Shown here: positions 55,171 to 64,000 of the stretch, piece by piece
Layout of the letters: each line of letters opens with the position of its first letter
Numbering within the stretch: position 1 is the stretch's first letter
DNA from: Streptomyces qinglanensis
GTDB lineage: Bacteria; Actinomycetota; Actinomycetes; Streptomycetales; Streptomycetaceae
Assembly: GCF_900111245.1 (NCBI RefSeq)
Contig: NZ_FOGO01000001.1
Span: 868,001 to 932,000, forward strand
Length of the DNA stretch: 64,000 nucleotides
Reading direction: 5' to 3'
Program-made: the position numbers and the translations under genes
Notes under the pieces: generated by a model
The model's database searches: none
Told to the model about the DNA's origin: nothing
The model's input: only the letters and a program-made list of their open reading frames with translations

Positions 55171-55530
55171 ATGAGCGACCAGAGCACCGCGGGGCCGAAC
55201 CCGGAGGACCGCAAGATCGTCACCCTGGCGCGCAGCGCCCGCGCCCGCAACGCCGTCCCGGAGGGTGCCGCCGTCCGGGACGAGACGGGCCGCACCTACG
55301 TCGCCGGGTCGGTGGCGCTGCCCTCGCTGCGGCTGTCGGCACTGCGTACTGCCGTGGCCATGGCGGTGGCCTCGGGCGCCACGTCCCTGGAGGCCGCGGC
55401 CGTGGTCTCGGAGGCCGCGCAGGTCCCGGCCGAGGACCTGGCGACCGTGCGCGACCTGGGCGGACCGGCCACCCCGGTGCTGCTCGCGGGCCCCGACGGC
55501 GAGGTGCACTCGACGGTACCGGCGGGCTGA
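55171..55530 (+). CDS. Cytidine-deaminase-like protein lacking the catalytic motif
   Basis: 119 aa. The N-terminal cytidine deaminase fold is recognisable: EDRKIVTLARSARARNAVPE, then GAAVRDETGRTYVAGSVALP. In active enzymes the next segment carries C-A-E (zinc Cys/His and catalytic Glu), followed later by P-C-x-x-C. Here it reads RLSALRTAVAMAVASGATSL and no Cys occurs anywhere in the chain, so zinc binding and deamination are not expected. It sits directly before era, as in other Streptomyces. Confidence 0.75.
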   Translation: MSDQSTAGPNPEDRKIVTLARSARARNAVPEGAAVRDETGRTYVAGSVALPSLRLSALRTAVAMAVASGATSLEAAAVVSEAAQVPAEDLATVRDLGGPATPVLLAGPDGEVHSTVPAG

Positions 55531-55616
55531 GCCGCCGGACGGCCCCCGCTGCCGCCGGTCCCGGGACGGGACCTCGGCGGCCGGGGCCACCCCGTCCATC
55601 AGGGACAATGGTCGTC

Positions 55617-56588
55617 ATGAACGCATCCTCCGCCACCACCGGCGCCCCCGAAGGCCGCACCCAGGGCGAGGCGCCGCACCGCTCGGGCTTCGCCTGCTTC
55701 GTCGGCCGCCCGAACGCGGGCAAGTCGACGCTGACCAACGCGCTGGTGGGCACGAAGGTCGCGATCACCTCCACCCGCCCGCAGACGACCCGGCACACAG
55801 TGCGCGGCATCGTGCACCGCCCGGAGGCACAGCTCGTCCTGGTGGACACCCCCGGCCTGCACAAGCCCCGCACCCTGCTCGGCGAGCGGCTGAACGACGT
55901 GGTGCGCACCACCTGGGCGGAGGTCGACGTCATCGGCTTCTGCGTACCGGCCGACCAGAAGATCGGCCCCGGCGACCGGTTCATCGCGGGCGAGCTGGCC
56001 GAGCTGAAGAAGCGCACCCCGAAGGTCGCGGTGGTCACCAAGACCGACCTGGTCTCCCCGGAGGCACTCGCCCAGCAGCTTCTCGCCGTGGACCGGCTCG
56101 GACAGGAGCTGGGCATCGAGTGGGCGGAGATCGTCCCGGTCTCCGGCACCGAGGGCTCCCAGGTGGACCTGCTGGCCGACCTGCTGGTGCCGCTGCTGCC
56201 CGAGGGACCGCCGCTCTACCCGGACGGCGACCTGACGGACGAACCCGAGCAGGTCATGGTCGCCGAGCTGATCCGGGAGGCGGCGCTGGAGGGGGTGCGG
56301 GACGAGCTGCCGCACTCGATCGCGGTGGTGGTCGAGGAGATGGTGCCGCGCGAGGACCGGCCCGCCGACCGGCCGCTGCTGGACGTCCACGCCAACATCT
56401 TCCTGGAGCGCCCCAGCCAGAAGGGCATCGTCATCGGCCCCAAGGGCAAGCGCCTCAAGGAGGTCGGCAGCGCCTCGCGCCGGCACATCGAGGCCCTGCT
56501 GGGCACGCCCGTCTACCTCGATCTGCACGTCAAGGTCGCCAAGGACTGGCAGCGCGACCCCAAGCAACTGCGCCGGCTCGGCTTCTGA
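55617..56588 (+). CDS. era: GTPase Era
   Basis: 323 aa. Ribosome assembly GTPase binding 16S rRNA. G1 is FVGRPNAGKSTLTNALVG, G2 TRPQTTRHTVRGI, G3 VLVDTPGLHKPRTLLG, G4 VVTKTDLV and G5 VSGTEGSQ. The C-terminal KH domain is VHANIFLERPSQKGIVIGPKGKRLKEVG in parts. An ATG at 55608 would add three residues; 55617 gives a more usual Shine-Dalgarno spacing. 86 bp after the deaminase-like gene. Confidence 0.96.
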   Translation: MNASSATTGAPEGRTQGEAPHRSGFACFVGRPNAGKSTLTNALVGTKVAITSTRPQTTRHTVRGIVHRPEAQLVLVDTPGLHKPRTLLGERLNDVVRTTWAEVDVIGFCVPADQKIGPGDRFIAGELAELKKRTPKVAVVTKTDLVSPEALAQQLLAVDRLGQELGIEWAEIVPVSGTEGSQVDLLADLLVPLLPEGPPLYPDGDLTDEPEQVMVAELIREAALEGVRDELPHSIAVVVEEMVPREDRPADRPLLDVHANIFLERPSQKGIVIGPKGKRLKEVGSASRRHIEALLGTPVYLDLHVKVAKDWQRDPKQLRRLGF

Positions 56589-56684
56589 CACCGCGCTTCC
56601 GACACCGCTTCCGGCATCGGCTCCGACACCGCGTCGCCATCCCCCCGGCACCGCCCCGGCCCGGGGCCGCGGCGCCCGCGCTTC

Positions 56685-57659
56685 TCAGCCGCGCGGGGGC
56701 ACGGGGATGCGCATCAGGTCCCGCGCCGCGGTCAGTTCGCCCCGGAACCCGGCGTCGCGGGCCTCGGCGGCGAAGAGCGCGGTGTCCTGGTAGCGCTGCG
56801 AGAAGTGCGTGAGCACCAGGTGGCGTACGCCCGCCTCGGCCGCCACCCGGCCCGCCTGGAAGGCCGTCAGATGGCCGGAGACCTCGGCCAGTTCCGTCTC
56901 GGCCCGCAGGAAGGTCGACTCGATGACGAGCAGGTCGCAGCCCTCGGCCAGTTCCTGCACCCCGTCGCAGAGCCGGGTGTCCATGACGAAGGCGAAGCGC
57001 TGCCCGCGGCGCGGCGCGCTGACCTCCTCCAGCCGCACCCCCCGCAGCTCCCCCTCCCGCTGGAGGCGGCCCACGTCCGGGCCGCGGATCCCCCGCTCGG
57101 CCAGCCGCTCGGGCAGCATCCGGCGCGTGTCGGGCTCCGTCAGCCGGTAGCCGAAGGTCTCGATGCGGTGCGAGAGCAGGTGCGCCTCCAGGGTGAAGGG
57201 CGCCTCCGGCCGCTGCGCGCCGCCCTCTTCCGGGATCCGCTCCCGGCCTGCGGTGGTCAGATGCGTCCCGGAAGCCGCCACCAGGACCCCGGGCTCCTCC
57301 ACGGGTGCCTCCCGCAGCCGGAGGGTGTCGTGGAACGGAGTGGCGTGCCGCAGCCGCTCGAAGTACCGCTGCCCGCTCGCCGGGTAATGGGCCGTCACCT
57401 CGTGCGGCACCCCGTCGAGACTCATGTGCTGGATGACGCCGGGCAGGCCGAGGGTGTGGTCGCCGTGGAAGTGCGTCAGGCAGATCCGGGTCAGATCGTG
57501 CGCCGCGACGCTGGTGTGCAGCATCTGCCGCTGGGTGCCCTCACCCGGGTCGAACAGGATGCCCTCGCCGTCCCACAGCAGGACGTACCCGTTGTGGTTG
57601 CGCTGCCGGGTGGGAACCTGGCTGGCGGTGCCCAGGACGACCAGTTCGCGCGCCGACAC
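56685..57659 (-). CDS. rnz: Ribonuclease Z (tRNA 3' endonuclease)
   Basis: 324 aa. Metallo-beta-lactamase fold: [20 protein letters not shown], zinc motif [15 protein letters not shown], then VMDTRLCDG and late [11 protein letters not shown]. It removes 3' trailers from tRNA precursors. The exosite arm (about 150-205) and Arg-rich insertion are present. It starts 15 bp after the stop of the HIT gene upstream, so the two are probably cotranscribed. Confidence 0.94.
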   Translation of the reverse strand: MSARELVVLGTASQVPTRQRNHNGYVLLWDGEGILFDPGEGTQRQMLHTSVAAHDLTRICLTHFHGDHTLGLPGVIQHMSLDGVPHEVTAHYPASGQRYFERLRHATPFHDTLRLREAPVEEPGVLVAASGTHLTTAGRERIPEEGGAQRPEAPFTLEAHLLSHRIETFGYRLTEPDTRRMLPERLAERGIRGPDVGRLQREGELRGVRLEEVSAPRRGQRFAFVMDTRLCDGVQELAEGCDLLVIESTFLRAETELAEVSGHLTAFQAGRVAAEAGVRHLVLTHFSQRYQDTALFAAEARDAGFRGELTAARDLMRIPVPPRG

Positions 57660-57673
57660 CGCGCCTCAGCACC

Positions 57674-58057
57674 TCATCCGGGGGGCCATTCGAGACCGCG
57701 GCCGCCGAGGACGTGCGCATGCGCGTGGAAGACCGTCTGACCGGCGCCGGACCCGGTGTTGAAGACCACCCGGTACCCGGTGCCGGGCCCGCCGTCCGGC
57801 ACGGCGATCCGCTCCAGCGCCGCCACTTCGCCGGCCTCCCGCACCACGTCGGCGATCAGCTCGGGAGAGGCTGCCGCGAGGGACGCCGCGTCCGGATAGT
57901 GCGCCTTCGGGATCACCAGCACATGGGTGGGCGCCTGGGGGTTGATGTCGCGGAAGGCGACGGTCGTGTCGGTCTCCCGCACCAGCGTCGCGGGCACCTC
58001 ACCCGCGACGATCTTGCAGAACAGGCAGTCCTGCTGCGGTTCTCCGTTGGAAGCCAT
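57674..58057 (-). CDS. HIT-family nucleotide hydrolase
   Basis: 127 aa. The histidine triad is GQTVFHAHAHVLGG (HxHxH), with the N-terminal zinc/nucleotide part CLFCKIVAGEVPATLVRET. HINT-type proteins hydrolyse adenosine 5'-phosphoramidates. Cytosolic. Lies between rsmE and rnz, all on the minus strand. Confidence 0.94.
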   Translation of the reverse strand: MASNGEPQQDCLFCKIVAGEVPATLVRETDTTVAFRDINPQAPTHVLVIPKAHYPDAASLAAASPELIADVVREAGEVAALERIAVPDGGPGTGYRVVFNTGSGAGQTVFHAHAHVLGGRGLEWPPG

Positions 58058-58110
58058 GCCGGGATGCTACCCGAGGGACAGCGCTGCCCCGGGTGTCCGG
58101 ACGGGGGCCC

Positions 58111-58848
58111 TCACCCCCAGCGCCCGCTCCGGGCGAGCAGCACGGCGGTGGCCGCCGTACCGGCCGTGGAGGTCCGCAGCACGCTCGGCCCGAGCCGCAG
58201 CGGCGCGGCCCCGGCCCGCGCGAAGAGCTCCAGCTCCTCCGGCGCGACCCCGCCCTCGGGGCCGACGACCAGCACGATCTCCCCCGTCTCCGGCAGGGCC
58301 GCCGAGGCCAGCGGGGTGCTGCCCTCCTCGTGCAGCACGGCGGCGAAGTCGGCGGACTCCAGCAGCGCGGCGACCTCCCGGGTGGCAGCGAGCTCGGCCA
58401 CCTCGGGGAACCGCAGCCGCCTGGCCTGCTTACCCGCCTCCCGCGCCGTGCTCCGCCACTTGGCGAGCGACTTGGCCGCCCGCTCCCCCTTCCACCGGGT
58501 CACCGCGCGGGACGCCGCCCACGGCACCACGGCGTCCACGCCCGTCTCCGTCATCGTCTCCACGGCCAGCTCCCCGCGGTCCCCCTTGGGCAGCGCCTGG
58601 ACGACGGTGATCCGGGGGCGGGGCGCGGGCTCGGTGCGCACCTCGCGGACGGCGACCTCCAGCCGGTCCTTGCCCTCGGCCGCGGTCACGCTCCCGTACG
58701 CGCCGGTGCCCGCACCGTCCGTGAGGACGACCTCCTCGCCCGGCCGCAGCCGGCGGACCGAGACGGCATGCCGCCCCTCCGGACCGTCCAGCACCACCGT
58801 GCCGGGCCGCAGCAGCCCGGCCTCGGCCAGGAACACCGGCGCGCTCAC
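58111..58848 (-). CDS. rsmE: 16S rRNA m3U1498 methyltransferase
   Basis: 245 aa. SPOUT-fold: N-terminal PUA-like part HAVSVRRLRPGEEVVLTDG; core VVQALPKGDRGELAVETMTETGV; SAM knot LVVGPEGGVAPEELELFARAG ... LRLGPSVLRTSTAGTAA. It methylates U1498 of 16S rRNA. GTG start overlaps the TGA of the nitronate monooxygenase gene (GTGA at 58845-58848). Confidence 0.95.
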   Translation of the reverse strand: MSAPVFLAEAGLLRPGTVVLDGPEGRHAVSVRRLRPGEEVVLTDGAGTGAYGSVTAAEGKDRLEVAVREVRTEPAPRPRITVVQALPKGDRGELAVETMTETGVDAVVPWAASRAVTRWKGERAAKSLAKWRSTAREAGKQARRLRFPEVAELAATREVAALLESADFAAVLHEEGSTPLASAALPETGEIVLVVGPEGGVAPEELELFARAGAAPLRLGPSVLRTSTAGTAATAVLLARSGRWG

Positions 58849-59930
58849 GATCCCGCCTCCCGCAGCTCGGCACGTGCCGCGTCGCACTCCGCCACCAGCA
58901 CCTCCACGAGCTGCCCGGCGGGCAACTCCCGGGCCAGCCGGTGCCCCTGGCCCGCCCACAGCGCCATCGCCTGCGCGTCGCCCGCCTTCGCCGCCGCCCG
59001 GCGCAGCCCGGCCGTCAGATAGTGGAGCTGCGGATAGGCGGTGGGCGCGTACGGGCCGTGCTCGCGCACGAAGCGGTTGACCAGCCCCCGGGCCGGGCGC
59101 CCCGAGAAGGCGCGGGTCAGCTCGGTGCGGGTGAAGAGCGGGTCGGTCAGCGCCCGCTTGTGCAGCGGGTGGGCGCCGGACTCCTCGGTGGCCAGGAACG
59201 CGGTGCCCAACTGGGCCGCGACGGCACCCGCCGCGCGCACGGCGGCGATCTGCCGGCCGCGCATCAGCCCGCCCGCGGCCACGAGGGGAAGCTGCACCGC
59301 TTCCCTGACCTGCGCGATCAAGGACAGCAGCCCGATGCCGGCACTCCCCCGGTCCCCCTGCGGATCGTCCCGGTGCGTGCCCTGGTGGCCGCCCGCCTCG
59401 ATGCCCTGCACGCACACGGCCTGTGCACCGGCCGCCTGCGCCACCCGCGCCTCGGCGACGGAGGTCGCGGTGACGACCGTGCAGGTGCCCAGCGCCGCGA
59501 ACCGCTCCAGCACCCGGCGGGCGGGGCAGCCGAAGTGGAAGGAGACGACCGGCACCGGATCGTCGTGGAGGATCGCGAGCTTCGCCTCGTAGGCGTCGTC
59601 CGTCTTGCCTTCCGGGTCGCCCAGCTCCGTCTCGTACCAGGCGGCCTCGCCCGCGAGCTGCTCGCGGTAGACATCGACCGCGGCGGGATCGGCGGTGCGG
59701 GGCTGCGGCATGAACAGGTTGACGCCGAAGGGGCGCCCGGTGAGCTGCCGGAGCTGCCGGATCTCCTCGTACATCGCCTCCGGCGTCTTGTACCCGGCGG
59801 CCAGGAAGCCCAGCCCCCCGGCCTCGCACACCGCCGCCACCAGCTCGGGGCGGGAGACCCCGCCCGCCATCGGCGCCTGGACGAGGGGATGCGCAGTCAG
59901 CTCCGAGAGCGAAGGCGGCGAGGTGGACAT
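58845..59930 (-). CDS. Nitronate monooxygenase (2-nitropropane dioxygenase family)
   Basis: 361 aa. FMN TIM barrel: HPLVQAPMAGGVSRPELVAAV, FGVNLFMPQP, VVSFHFGCPARRVLERF, AVCVQGIEAGGHQG (catalytic His in GGHQG), LVAAGGLMRGRQIAA. It oxidises nitronates; physiological role often detoxification of propionate-3-nitronate-like toxins. ATG at 59930 has an AGGA at good spacing; ATG at 59936 is alternative. Coupled to rsmE. Confidence 0.92.
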   Translation of the reverse strand: MSTSPPSLSELTAHPLVQAPMAGGVSRPELVAAVCEAGGLGFLAAGYKTPEAMYEEIRQLRQLTGRPFGVNLFMPQPRTADPAAVDVYREQLAGEAAWYETELGDPEGKTDDAYEAKLAILHDDPVPVVSFHFGCPARRVLERFAALGTCTVVTATSVAEARVAQAAGAQAVCVQGIEAGGHQGTHRDDPQGDRGSAGIGLLSLIAQVREAVQLPLVAAGGLMRGRQIAAVRAAGAVAAQLGTAFLATEESGAHPLHKRALTDPLFTRTELTRAFSGRPARGLVNRFVREHGPYAPTAYPQLHYLTAGLRRAAAKAGDAQAMALWAGQGHRLARELPAGQLVEVLVAECDAARAELREAGS

Positions 59931-60030
59931 GAACACATCCTGTCACGTCCCCTGTACGGCCCCGGCACACCGTCCCCGGTCCCCCGGCCCGGGGGACCCG
60001 CGGTCCGGCGCACCGGCCCGCCGCGCGCGC

Positions 60031-61164
60031 TCAGCGGCCGTTGAAGGCGTCCTTCAGGCGTGAGAAGAGCCCCTGCTGCCCCGGCTGGAACTGCCCGGTG
60101 GGCCGCTCCTCGCCGCGGAGCTTGGCCAGCCGCCGCAGCAGCTCCTCCTCCTCCGCCTCCAGCTTGGTCGGGGTCGTCACCTCGACGTGCACGATGAGCT
60201 GGCCCCGGCCCCCGCCGCGCAGATGGGTGACGCCGCGCTCGTGCAGCGGGACCGACTGGCCGGACTGGGTACCGGGACGGATGTCGATCTCCTCCATGCC
60301 GTCCAGCGTCTCCAGCGGCACCTTCGTGCCCAGCGCCGCCGCCGTCATCGGGATGGTGACGGTGCAGTGCAGATCGTCGCCGCGGCGCTGGAAGGTCGGG
60401 TGGGAGTTCTCGTGGATCTCCACATACAGGTCGCCGGCCGGGCCGCCGCCCGGGCCGACCTCGCCCTCGCCCGCGAGCTGGATGCGGGTGCCGTTGTCGA
60501 CACCGGCGGGGATCTTCACGGTGAGGCTGCGCCGCGAGCGCACCCGGCCGTCCCCGGCGCACTCCGGGCACGGGGTGGGCACCACGGTGCCGAAGCCCTG
60601 GCACTGCGGACACGGCCTGGACGTCATGACCTGGCCCAGGAAGGACCGGGTGACCTGGGAGACCTCGCCCCGGCCGCGGCACATGTCACAGGTCTGCGCC
60701 GAGGTGCCGGGCGCGGCACCGTCGCCGCTGCAGGAGTTGCAGACGACGGCCGTGTCGACCTGGATCTCCTTGGTGGTGCCGAACGTCGCCTCATCCAGGT
60801 CGATGTCCAGCCGGATCATGGCGTCCTGGCCCCGGCGGGTGCGGGAGCGCGGGCCGCGCTGCGCCGCCGTGCCGAAGAAGGCGTCCATGATGTCGCTGAA
60901 GTTGCCGAAGCCCCCGCCGAACCCGCCGGCTCCGCCGCCCGCGGCGCCCGAGGCCGGGTCCCCGCCCAGGTCGTAGACCTGCTTCTTCTGCGGGTCCGAG
61001 AGCACCTCGTAAGCGGTGTTGATCTCCTTGAACCGCTCCTGGGTCTTCGGATCCGGGTTGACGTCCGGGTGCAGCTCGCGCGCGAGCCTGCGGAACGCCT
61101 TCTTGATCTCGTCCTGCGAGGCGTCGCGCTGCACGCCGAGGACCGCGTAGTAGTCCGTCGCCAC
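60031..61164 (-). CDS. dnaJ: Chaperone DnaJ (DnaJ2)
   Basis: 377 aa. J-domain: [23 protein letters not shown] in [13 protein letters not shown]. Gly/Phe region about 70-90. Four zinc repeats [24 protein letters not shown] and CPECAGDG. C-terminal client domains to about 345. It acts with DnaK and GrpE. GTG start 1 bp after the hrcA stop, so it is cotranscribed with hrcA and controlled through CIRCE. This is the copy not linked to dnaK. Confidence 0.96.
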   Translation of the reverse strand: MATDYYAVLGVQRDASQDEIKKAFRRLARELHPDVNPDPKTQERFKEINTAYEVLSDPQKKQVYDLGGDPASGAAGGGAGGFGGGFGNFSDIMDAFFGTAAQRGPRSRTRRGQDAMIRLDIDLDEATFGTTKEIQVDTAVVCNSCSGDGAAPGTSAQTCDMCRGRGEVSQVTRSFLGQVMTSRPCPQCQGFGTVVPTPCPECAGDGRVRSRRSLTVKIPAGVDNGTRIQLAGEGEVGPGGGPAGDLYVEIHENSHPTFQRRGDDLHCTVTIPMTAAALGTKVPLETLDGMEEIDIRPGTQSGQSVPLHERGVTHLRGGGRGQLIVHVEVTTPTKLEAEEEELLRRLAKLRGEERPTGQFQPGQQGLFSRLKDAFNGR

Positions 61165-61165
61165 C

Positions 61166-62182
61166 TTATGACTCCGCCAGGATCTGTCCGACGTACCGTG
61201 CCACTGCGCGTACAGCTCCCATCGTTCCGGGGTAGTCCATGCGGGTCGGTCCGACCACGCCGAGTTTGGCGACTGCTTCGTCGCCCGAACCGTAACCGAC
61301 CGAGACGACCGATGTGGAACTCAGCCCCTCGTGCTGGTTCTCATGCCCGATTCGTACGGTCATACCCGGATCCTTGGCCTCTCCGAGCAACTTCAGCAGC
61401 ACGACCTGCTCCTCCAGCGCCTCCAGAACGGGCCGGATGGTGAGCGGGAAGTCGTGCCCGAAGCGGGTGAGATTGGCGGTTCCGCCGATCATCAGCCGCT
61501 CCTCGGTCTCCTCGACCAGGGTCTCCAGCAGGGTGGCCAGCACGGTCTGGATCGTGCCCCTGTCGTCGGCGTCGAACGCCTCCGGCAGGTCCTGCACCAG
61601 GGAGGGGACCTCGGTGAACCGCTCGCCGACCACCCGGCTGTTGAGCCGGGCACGCAGGTCGGCCAGCACCGCCTCGCCGATCGGCGCCGGGCAGTCGATC
61701 AGCCGCTGCTCGACCCGGCCGGTGTCGGTGATCAGCACCAGCATCAGCCGCGCGGGAGCCAGCCCGAGCAGCTCCACGTGCCGCACCGTCGACCGGGTCA
61801 GCGAGGGGTACTGCACCACGGCCACCTGCCGGGTGAGCTGCGCCAGCAGCCGCACCGTGCGGCCGACGACGTCGTCGAGGTCGACGGCGCCCTCCAGGAA
61901 GTTCTGGATGGCCCGGCGCTCGGGCGAGGAGAGCGGCTTGACCCCGGCGAGCTTGTCGACGAAGAGGCGGTACCCCTTGTCGGTGGGGATGCGGCCCGCG
62001 CTGGTGTGCGGCTGGGCGATGAACCCGTCGTCCTCCAGCGCCGCCATGTCGTTGCGGACCGTGGCCGGGGACACCTTGAGATTGTGCCGCTCGGTCAGGG
62101 CCTTGGAGCCGACCGGCTCCTCCGTGCCGACGTAGTCCTGGACGATGGCGCGGAGCACTTCAAGTCGACGCTCGCTGAGCAC
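61166..62182 (-). CDS. hrcA: Heat-inducible transcription repressor HrcA
   Basis: 338 aa. N-terminal winged [33 protein letters not shown], in parts, and [19 protein letters not shown]. Later GAF-like and dimerisation parts ([35 protein letters not shown]). Represses CIRCE-bearing promoters. GTG at 62182 behind GGGAGG; the longer frame runs into the CIRCE element. Precedes dnaJ in one operon. Confidence 0.96.
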   Translation of the reverse strand: MLSERRLEVLRAIVQDYVGTEEPVGSKALTERHNLKVSPATVRNDMAALEDDGFIAQPHTSAGRIPTDKGYRLFVDKLAGVKPLSSPERRAIQNFLEGAVDLDDVVGRTVRLLAQLTRQVAVVQYPSLTRSTVRHVELLGLAPARLMLVLITDTGRVEQRLIDCPAPIGEAVLADLRARLNSRVVGERFTEVPSLVQDLPEAFDADDRGTIQTVLATLLETLVEETEERLMIGGTANLTRFGHDFPLTIRPVLEALEEQVVLLKLLGEAKDPGMTVRIGHENQHEGLSSTSVVSVGYGSGDEAVAKLGVVGPTRMDYPGTMGAVRAVARYVGQILAES

Positions 62183-62239
62183 GGCGCACACCTCCCGTCC
62201 GGCCGCTGGTCCGAGGTCCCGATTCCGGCGGCTGATCCT

Positions 62240-62266
62240 CTGGCACTCTTCGTGCCGGAGTGCCAA
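62240..62266 (-). promoter_or_regulatory. CIRCE element (HrcA operator)
   Basis: CTGGCACTC-N9-GAGTGCCAA on the + strand. The arms pair at 8 of 9 positions and match the CIRCE consensus with G in place of one A. It lies 58 bp upstream of the hrcA start, so hrcA-dnaJ is autoregulated. Confidence 0.92.
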
Positions 62267-62411
62267 GCCCCTGGGCCAGTGTACGGCCGGTCACCACAGC
62301 CGGGGCAAGGGCCGCCTGCCCGCGGGCCCGACGGTACCCCGCACCCGCTCCCGGCCGCGGCTTCCGGAGCGGCCGAGAGCGCCGCGCCCGGGCTGCGGTT
62401 AGCGTCGTCCC

Positions 62412-63155
62412 ATGCAGCCGTTCGCAGAAGACGCCAGGCAGGACCCGTCGGCCGCCGACAGCCGCTGGGAGCAGCTCGCCCCCGGGGTGCTGCGGCGCAG
62501 GCTGCCGCAGTGGGACGCGACGGTCGGCGCCGTCGCCGGGGACAGCGGCGCACTGCTCGTCGACACCGGGTCCAGCCTGCGGGAGGGCGCCGCGATCCGC
62601 GCGGACGTGGCCGCACTGCTGGGGTGCCGGGTGACGCGGATCGTCCTCACCCACCCGCACTTCGACCACGTCTTCGGCACCGCCGTCTTCTCCGGCGCCC
62701 AGGTGTACGCGGCCGTCGGCGTCCGCGAGCTGCTGGCCCGCAGTACCGACGTGCTCCGGGACGACGCCGTCGCGCACGGCCTGCTGGAGGACGAGGCGGG
62801 CGAGGCGGCCGACGTGCTGGTGCGCCCGCACCATCCGGTCAGCGGGCAGCTCACCCTCGACCTGGGCGGACGGGAGGCCGTGCTGGTGAACGTCGGCCCC
62901 GCGCACACCGAACACGACCTGGCCGTCCTGGTGCCCGGCTCCCCCGACGTCGTCTTCTGCGGCGACCTGGTGGAGGAGTCCGGTGCGCCGCAGGCCGGCA
63001 CGGACGCCCACCTCGCCCGCTGGCCCGCCGCGCTGGACCGGCTGCTGGCCCTGGGCGGCGAGGACGCGGTGTACGTGCCGGGGCACGGAGCGCTGGTCGA
63101 CGCGGCGTTCGTACGGACGCAGCGGGACGAGCTGGCGCGCCGCTCCGCGCCGTAG
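62412..63155 (+). CDS. Metallo-beta-lactamase-fold hydrolase
   Basis: 247 aa. Zinc motif VLTHPHFDHVFGTAVF (HxHxDH). Further metal His in VGPAHTEHDLAV and VYVPGHGALV; GDLVEESGAP carries the bridging Asp. Resembles glyoxalase II/flavin-free MBL hydrolases; substrate unknown. Divergent from hrcA across 229 bp that contains CIRCE. Confidence 0.87.
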   Translation: MQPFAEDARQDPSAADSRWEQLAPGVLRRRLPQWDATVGAVAGDSGALLVDTGSSLREGAAIRADVAALLGCRVTRIVLTHPHFDHVFGTAVFSGAQVYAAVGVRELLARSTDVLRDDAVAHGLLEDEAGEAADVLVRPHHPVSGQLTLDLGGREAVLVNVGPAHTEHDLAVLVPGSPDVVFCGDLVEESGAPQAGTDAHLARWPAALDRLLALGGEDAVYVPGHGALVDAAFVRTQRDELARRSAP

Positions 63156-63196
63156 AGCGGGCCGCGGGCCGCGGGGCACGTAGCAGAATGAGCGGC

Positions 63197-64000
63197 ATGC
63201 GCAGCCGTTACGACAATCCGGACCTGACCCCTCCGTGGAAGCGGCCCCGAGCCGTGCCGGAGGTGGCCGCCGAGCCGGACCTGGTGGTGGAGGAGGTCAG
63301 CACCGGGTTCTGCGGGGCGGTCGTGCGGTGCGAGAAGACCGCCGAGGGCCCGACCGTCACGCTCGAGGACCGCTTCGGCAAGCACCGGGTCTTCCCGATG
63401 GCGGTGGCGGGCTTCCTGCTGGAGGGGCGGACGGTGACGCTGGTGCGGCCGGCGCCCGGTGGCGGGCGGGGCCCGGGCACCCCGGCCGGGCGGCCGCGGA
63501 CGGCCTCCGGCTCGCTGGCCGTACCGGGGGCGCGGGCCCGGGTGGCACGCGCCGGGCGGATCTACGTCGAAGGGCGGCACGACGCCGAACTGGTCGAGCA
63601 GGTGTGGGGCGACGACCTGCGCATCGAGGGGGTGGTCGTGGAGTACCTGGAGGGCGTCGACGACCTGCCCGCCGTCGTGGAGGCGTTCTCGCCCGGCCCC
63701 GGAGCCCGCCTCGGAGTGCTGGTGGACCACCTGGTGCCCGGCTCGAAGGAGTCCAGGATCGCGGCGGAGGTCTGCGGAGACCATGTGCTGGTGGTGGGGC
63801 ACCCGTACATCGACATCTGGGAGGCCGTGAAGCCCGCGTCGGCCGGCATCCGGGCCTGGCCGCGCGTTCCGCACGGCCAGGACTGGAAGACCGGGGTCTG
63901 CCGCGCCCTCGGCTGGCCGGAGCACACCGGTGCCGCCTGGCAGCAGCTCCTGGGCCGGGTGCGCAGCTACAAGGACCTGGAGCCGGCGCTGCTGGGCCGC
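63197..64000 (+). CDS. DUF3097-family protein, 3' end beyond the window
   Basis: 268 codons without stop. Family start MRSRYDNPDLTPPWKRPR, then EPDLVVEEVSTGFCGAVVRC, GRIYVEGRHDAELVEQVWGD and LGVLVDHLVPGSKESRIAAE. The GxIYVEGRxDAELVE and DHLVxGSKE blocks resemble a Toprim-like acidic site. Function unknown. The frame is open to the last base (ends ...DLEPALLGR). ATG at 63188 is an alternative start. Confidence 0.85.
   Translation, partial: MRSRYDNPDLTPPWKRPRAVPEVAAEPDLVVEEVSTGFCGAVVRCEKTAEGPTVTLEDRFGKHRVFPMAVAGFLLEGRTVTLVRPAPGGGRGPGTPAGRPRTASGSLAVPGARARVARAGRIYVEGRHDAELVEQVWGDDLRIEGVVVEYLEGVDDLPAVVEAFSPGPGARLGVLVDHLVPGSKESRIAAEVCGDHVLVVGHPYIDIWEAVKPASAGIRAWPRVPHGQDWKTGVCRALGWPEHTGAAWQQLLGRVRSYKDLEPALLGR

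Overview
The window is high-GC actinobacterial DNA and reads as a Streptomyces chromosomal core-arm segment. Signs of this are GC-rich third positions, GTG starts and ATGA/GTGA stop-start overlaps, the WhiJ-type triad (HATPase / XRE-DUF5753 / DUF397), a leuA leader peptide, the znuACB-zur cluster, and the hrcA-dnaJ2-rsmE-...-rnz-phoH-ybeY-era neighbourhood. From memory the gene order resembles the S. coelicolor SCO2490-SCO2560 region; no search was run.

Layout. 1-11.9 kb: end of an SDR gene and a response regulator; a MerR-thioredoxin pair; ppdK; a GGCT-like protein; dusB; an XRE repressor divergent from an MFS exporter with well-formed operators; a GNAT. 12.1-14.0 kb: the most disturbed stretch. 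It has a broken HEAT-repeat gene, then a degenerate IS5-like element whose two ends bracket an intact alpha/beta hydrolase gene. 14-20.8 kb: a hexapeptide-repeat protein, the WhiJ-like triad, small proteins, an old-yellow-enzyme reductase divergent from an ArsR regulator, a Uma2 protein and a methyltransferase. 20.8-25.7 kb: glyS and the zinc uptake genes with their regulator zur. 25.8-29.7 kb: a TetR-controlled DrrAB-like exporter, a second TetR and two small membrane proteins. 29.8-31.5 kb: uppS and recO. 31.6-38.2 kb: an MMPL transporter with a two-component system, a GH1 beta-glucosidase, a TerB-like protein. 38.5-44.6 kb: leuA with leader, an M4 protease next to its emfourin-type inhibitor, a secreted phosphatase, a PfkB kinase. 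44.7-48.2 kb: a DUF4097/DrrAB-like operon divergent from a regulator that fuses an IS30-type HTH to a MarR-like domain. 48.3-64 kb: phoH, ybeY, a CNNM/CorC protein, a second XRE/MFS pair, a cytidine-deaminase-like protein lacking its catalytic motif, era, rnz, HIT, rsmE, nitronate monooxygenase, dnaJ, hrcA with CIRCE, an MBL hydrolase and the 5' part of a DUF3097 gene.

A recurring theme is a regulator gene divergent from its probable target with a visible inverted repeat between them: XRE/MFS twice, ArsR/OYE, TetR/ABC, TetR/small membrane proteins, IS30-HTH-MarR/DUF4097-ABC, and the WhiJ-like XRE/HATPase. Several starts look leaderless: znuA, arsR, the GGCT gene and the leuA leader. No rRNA, tRNA, CRISPR array or intact transposon was seen.
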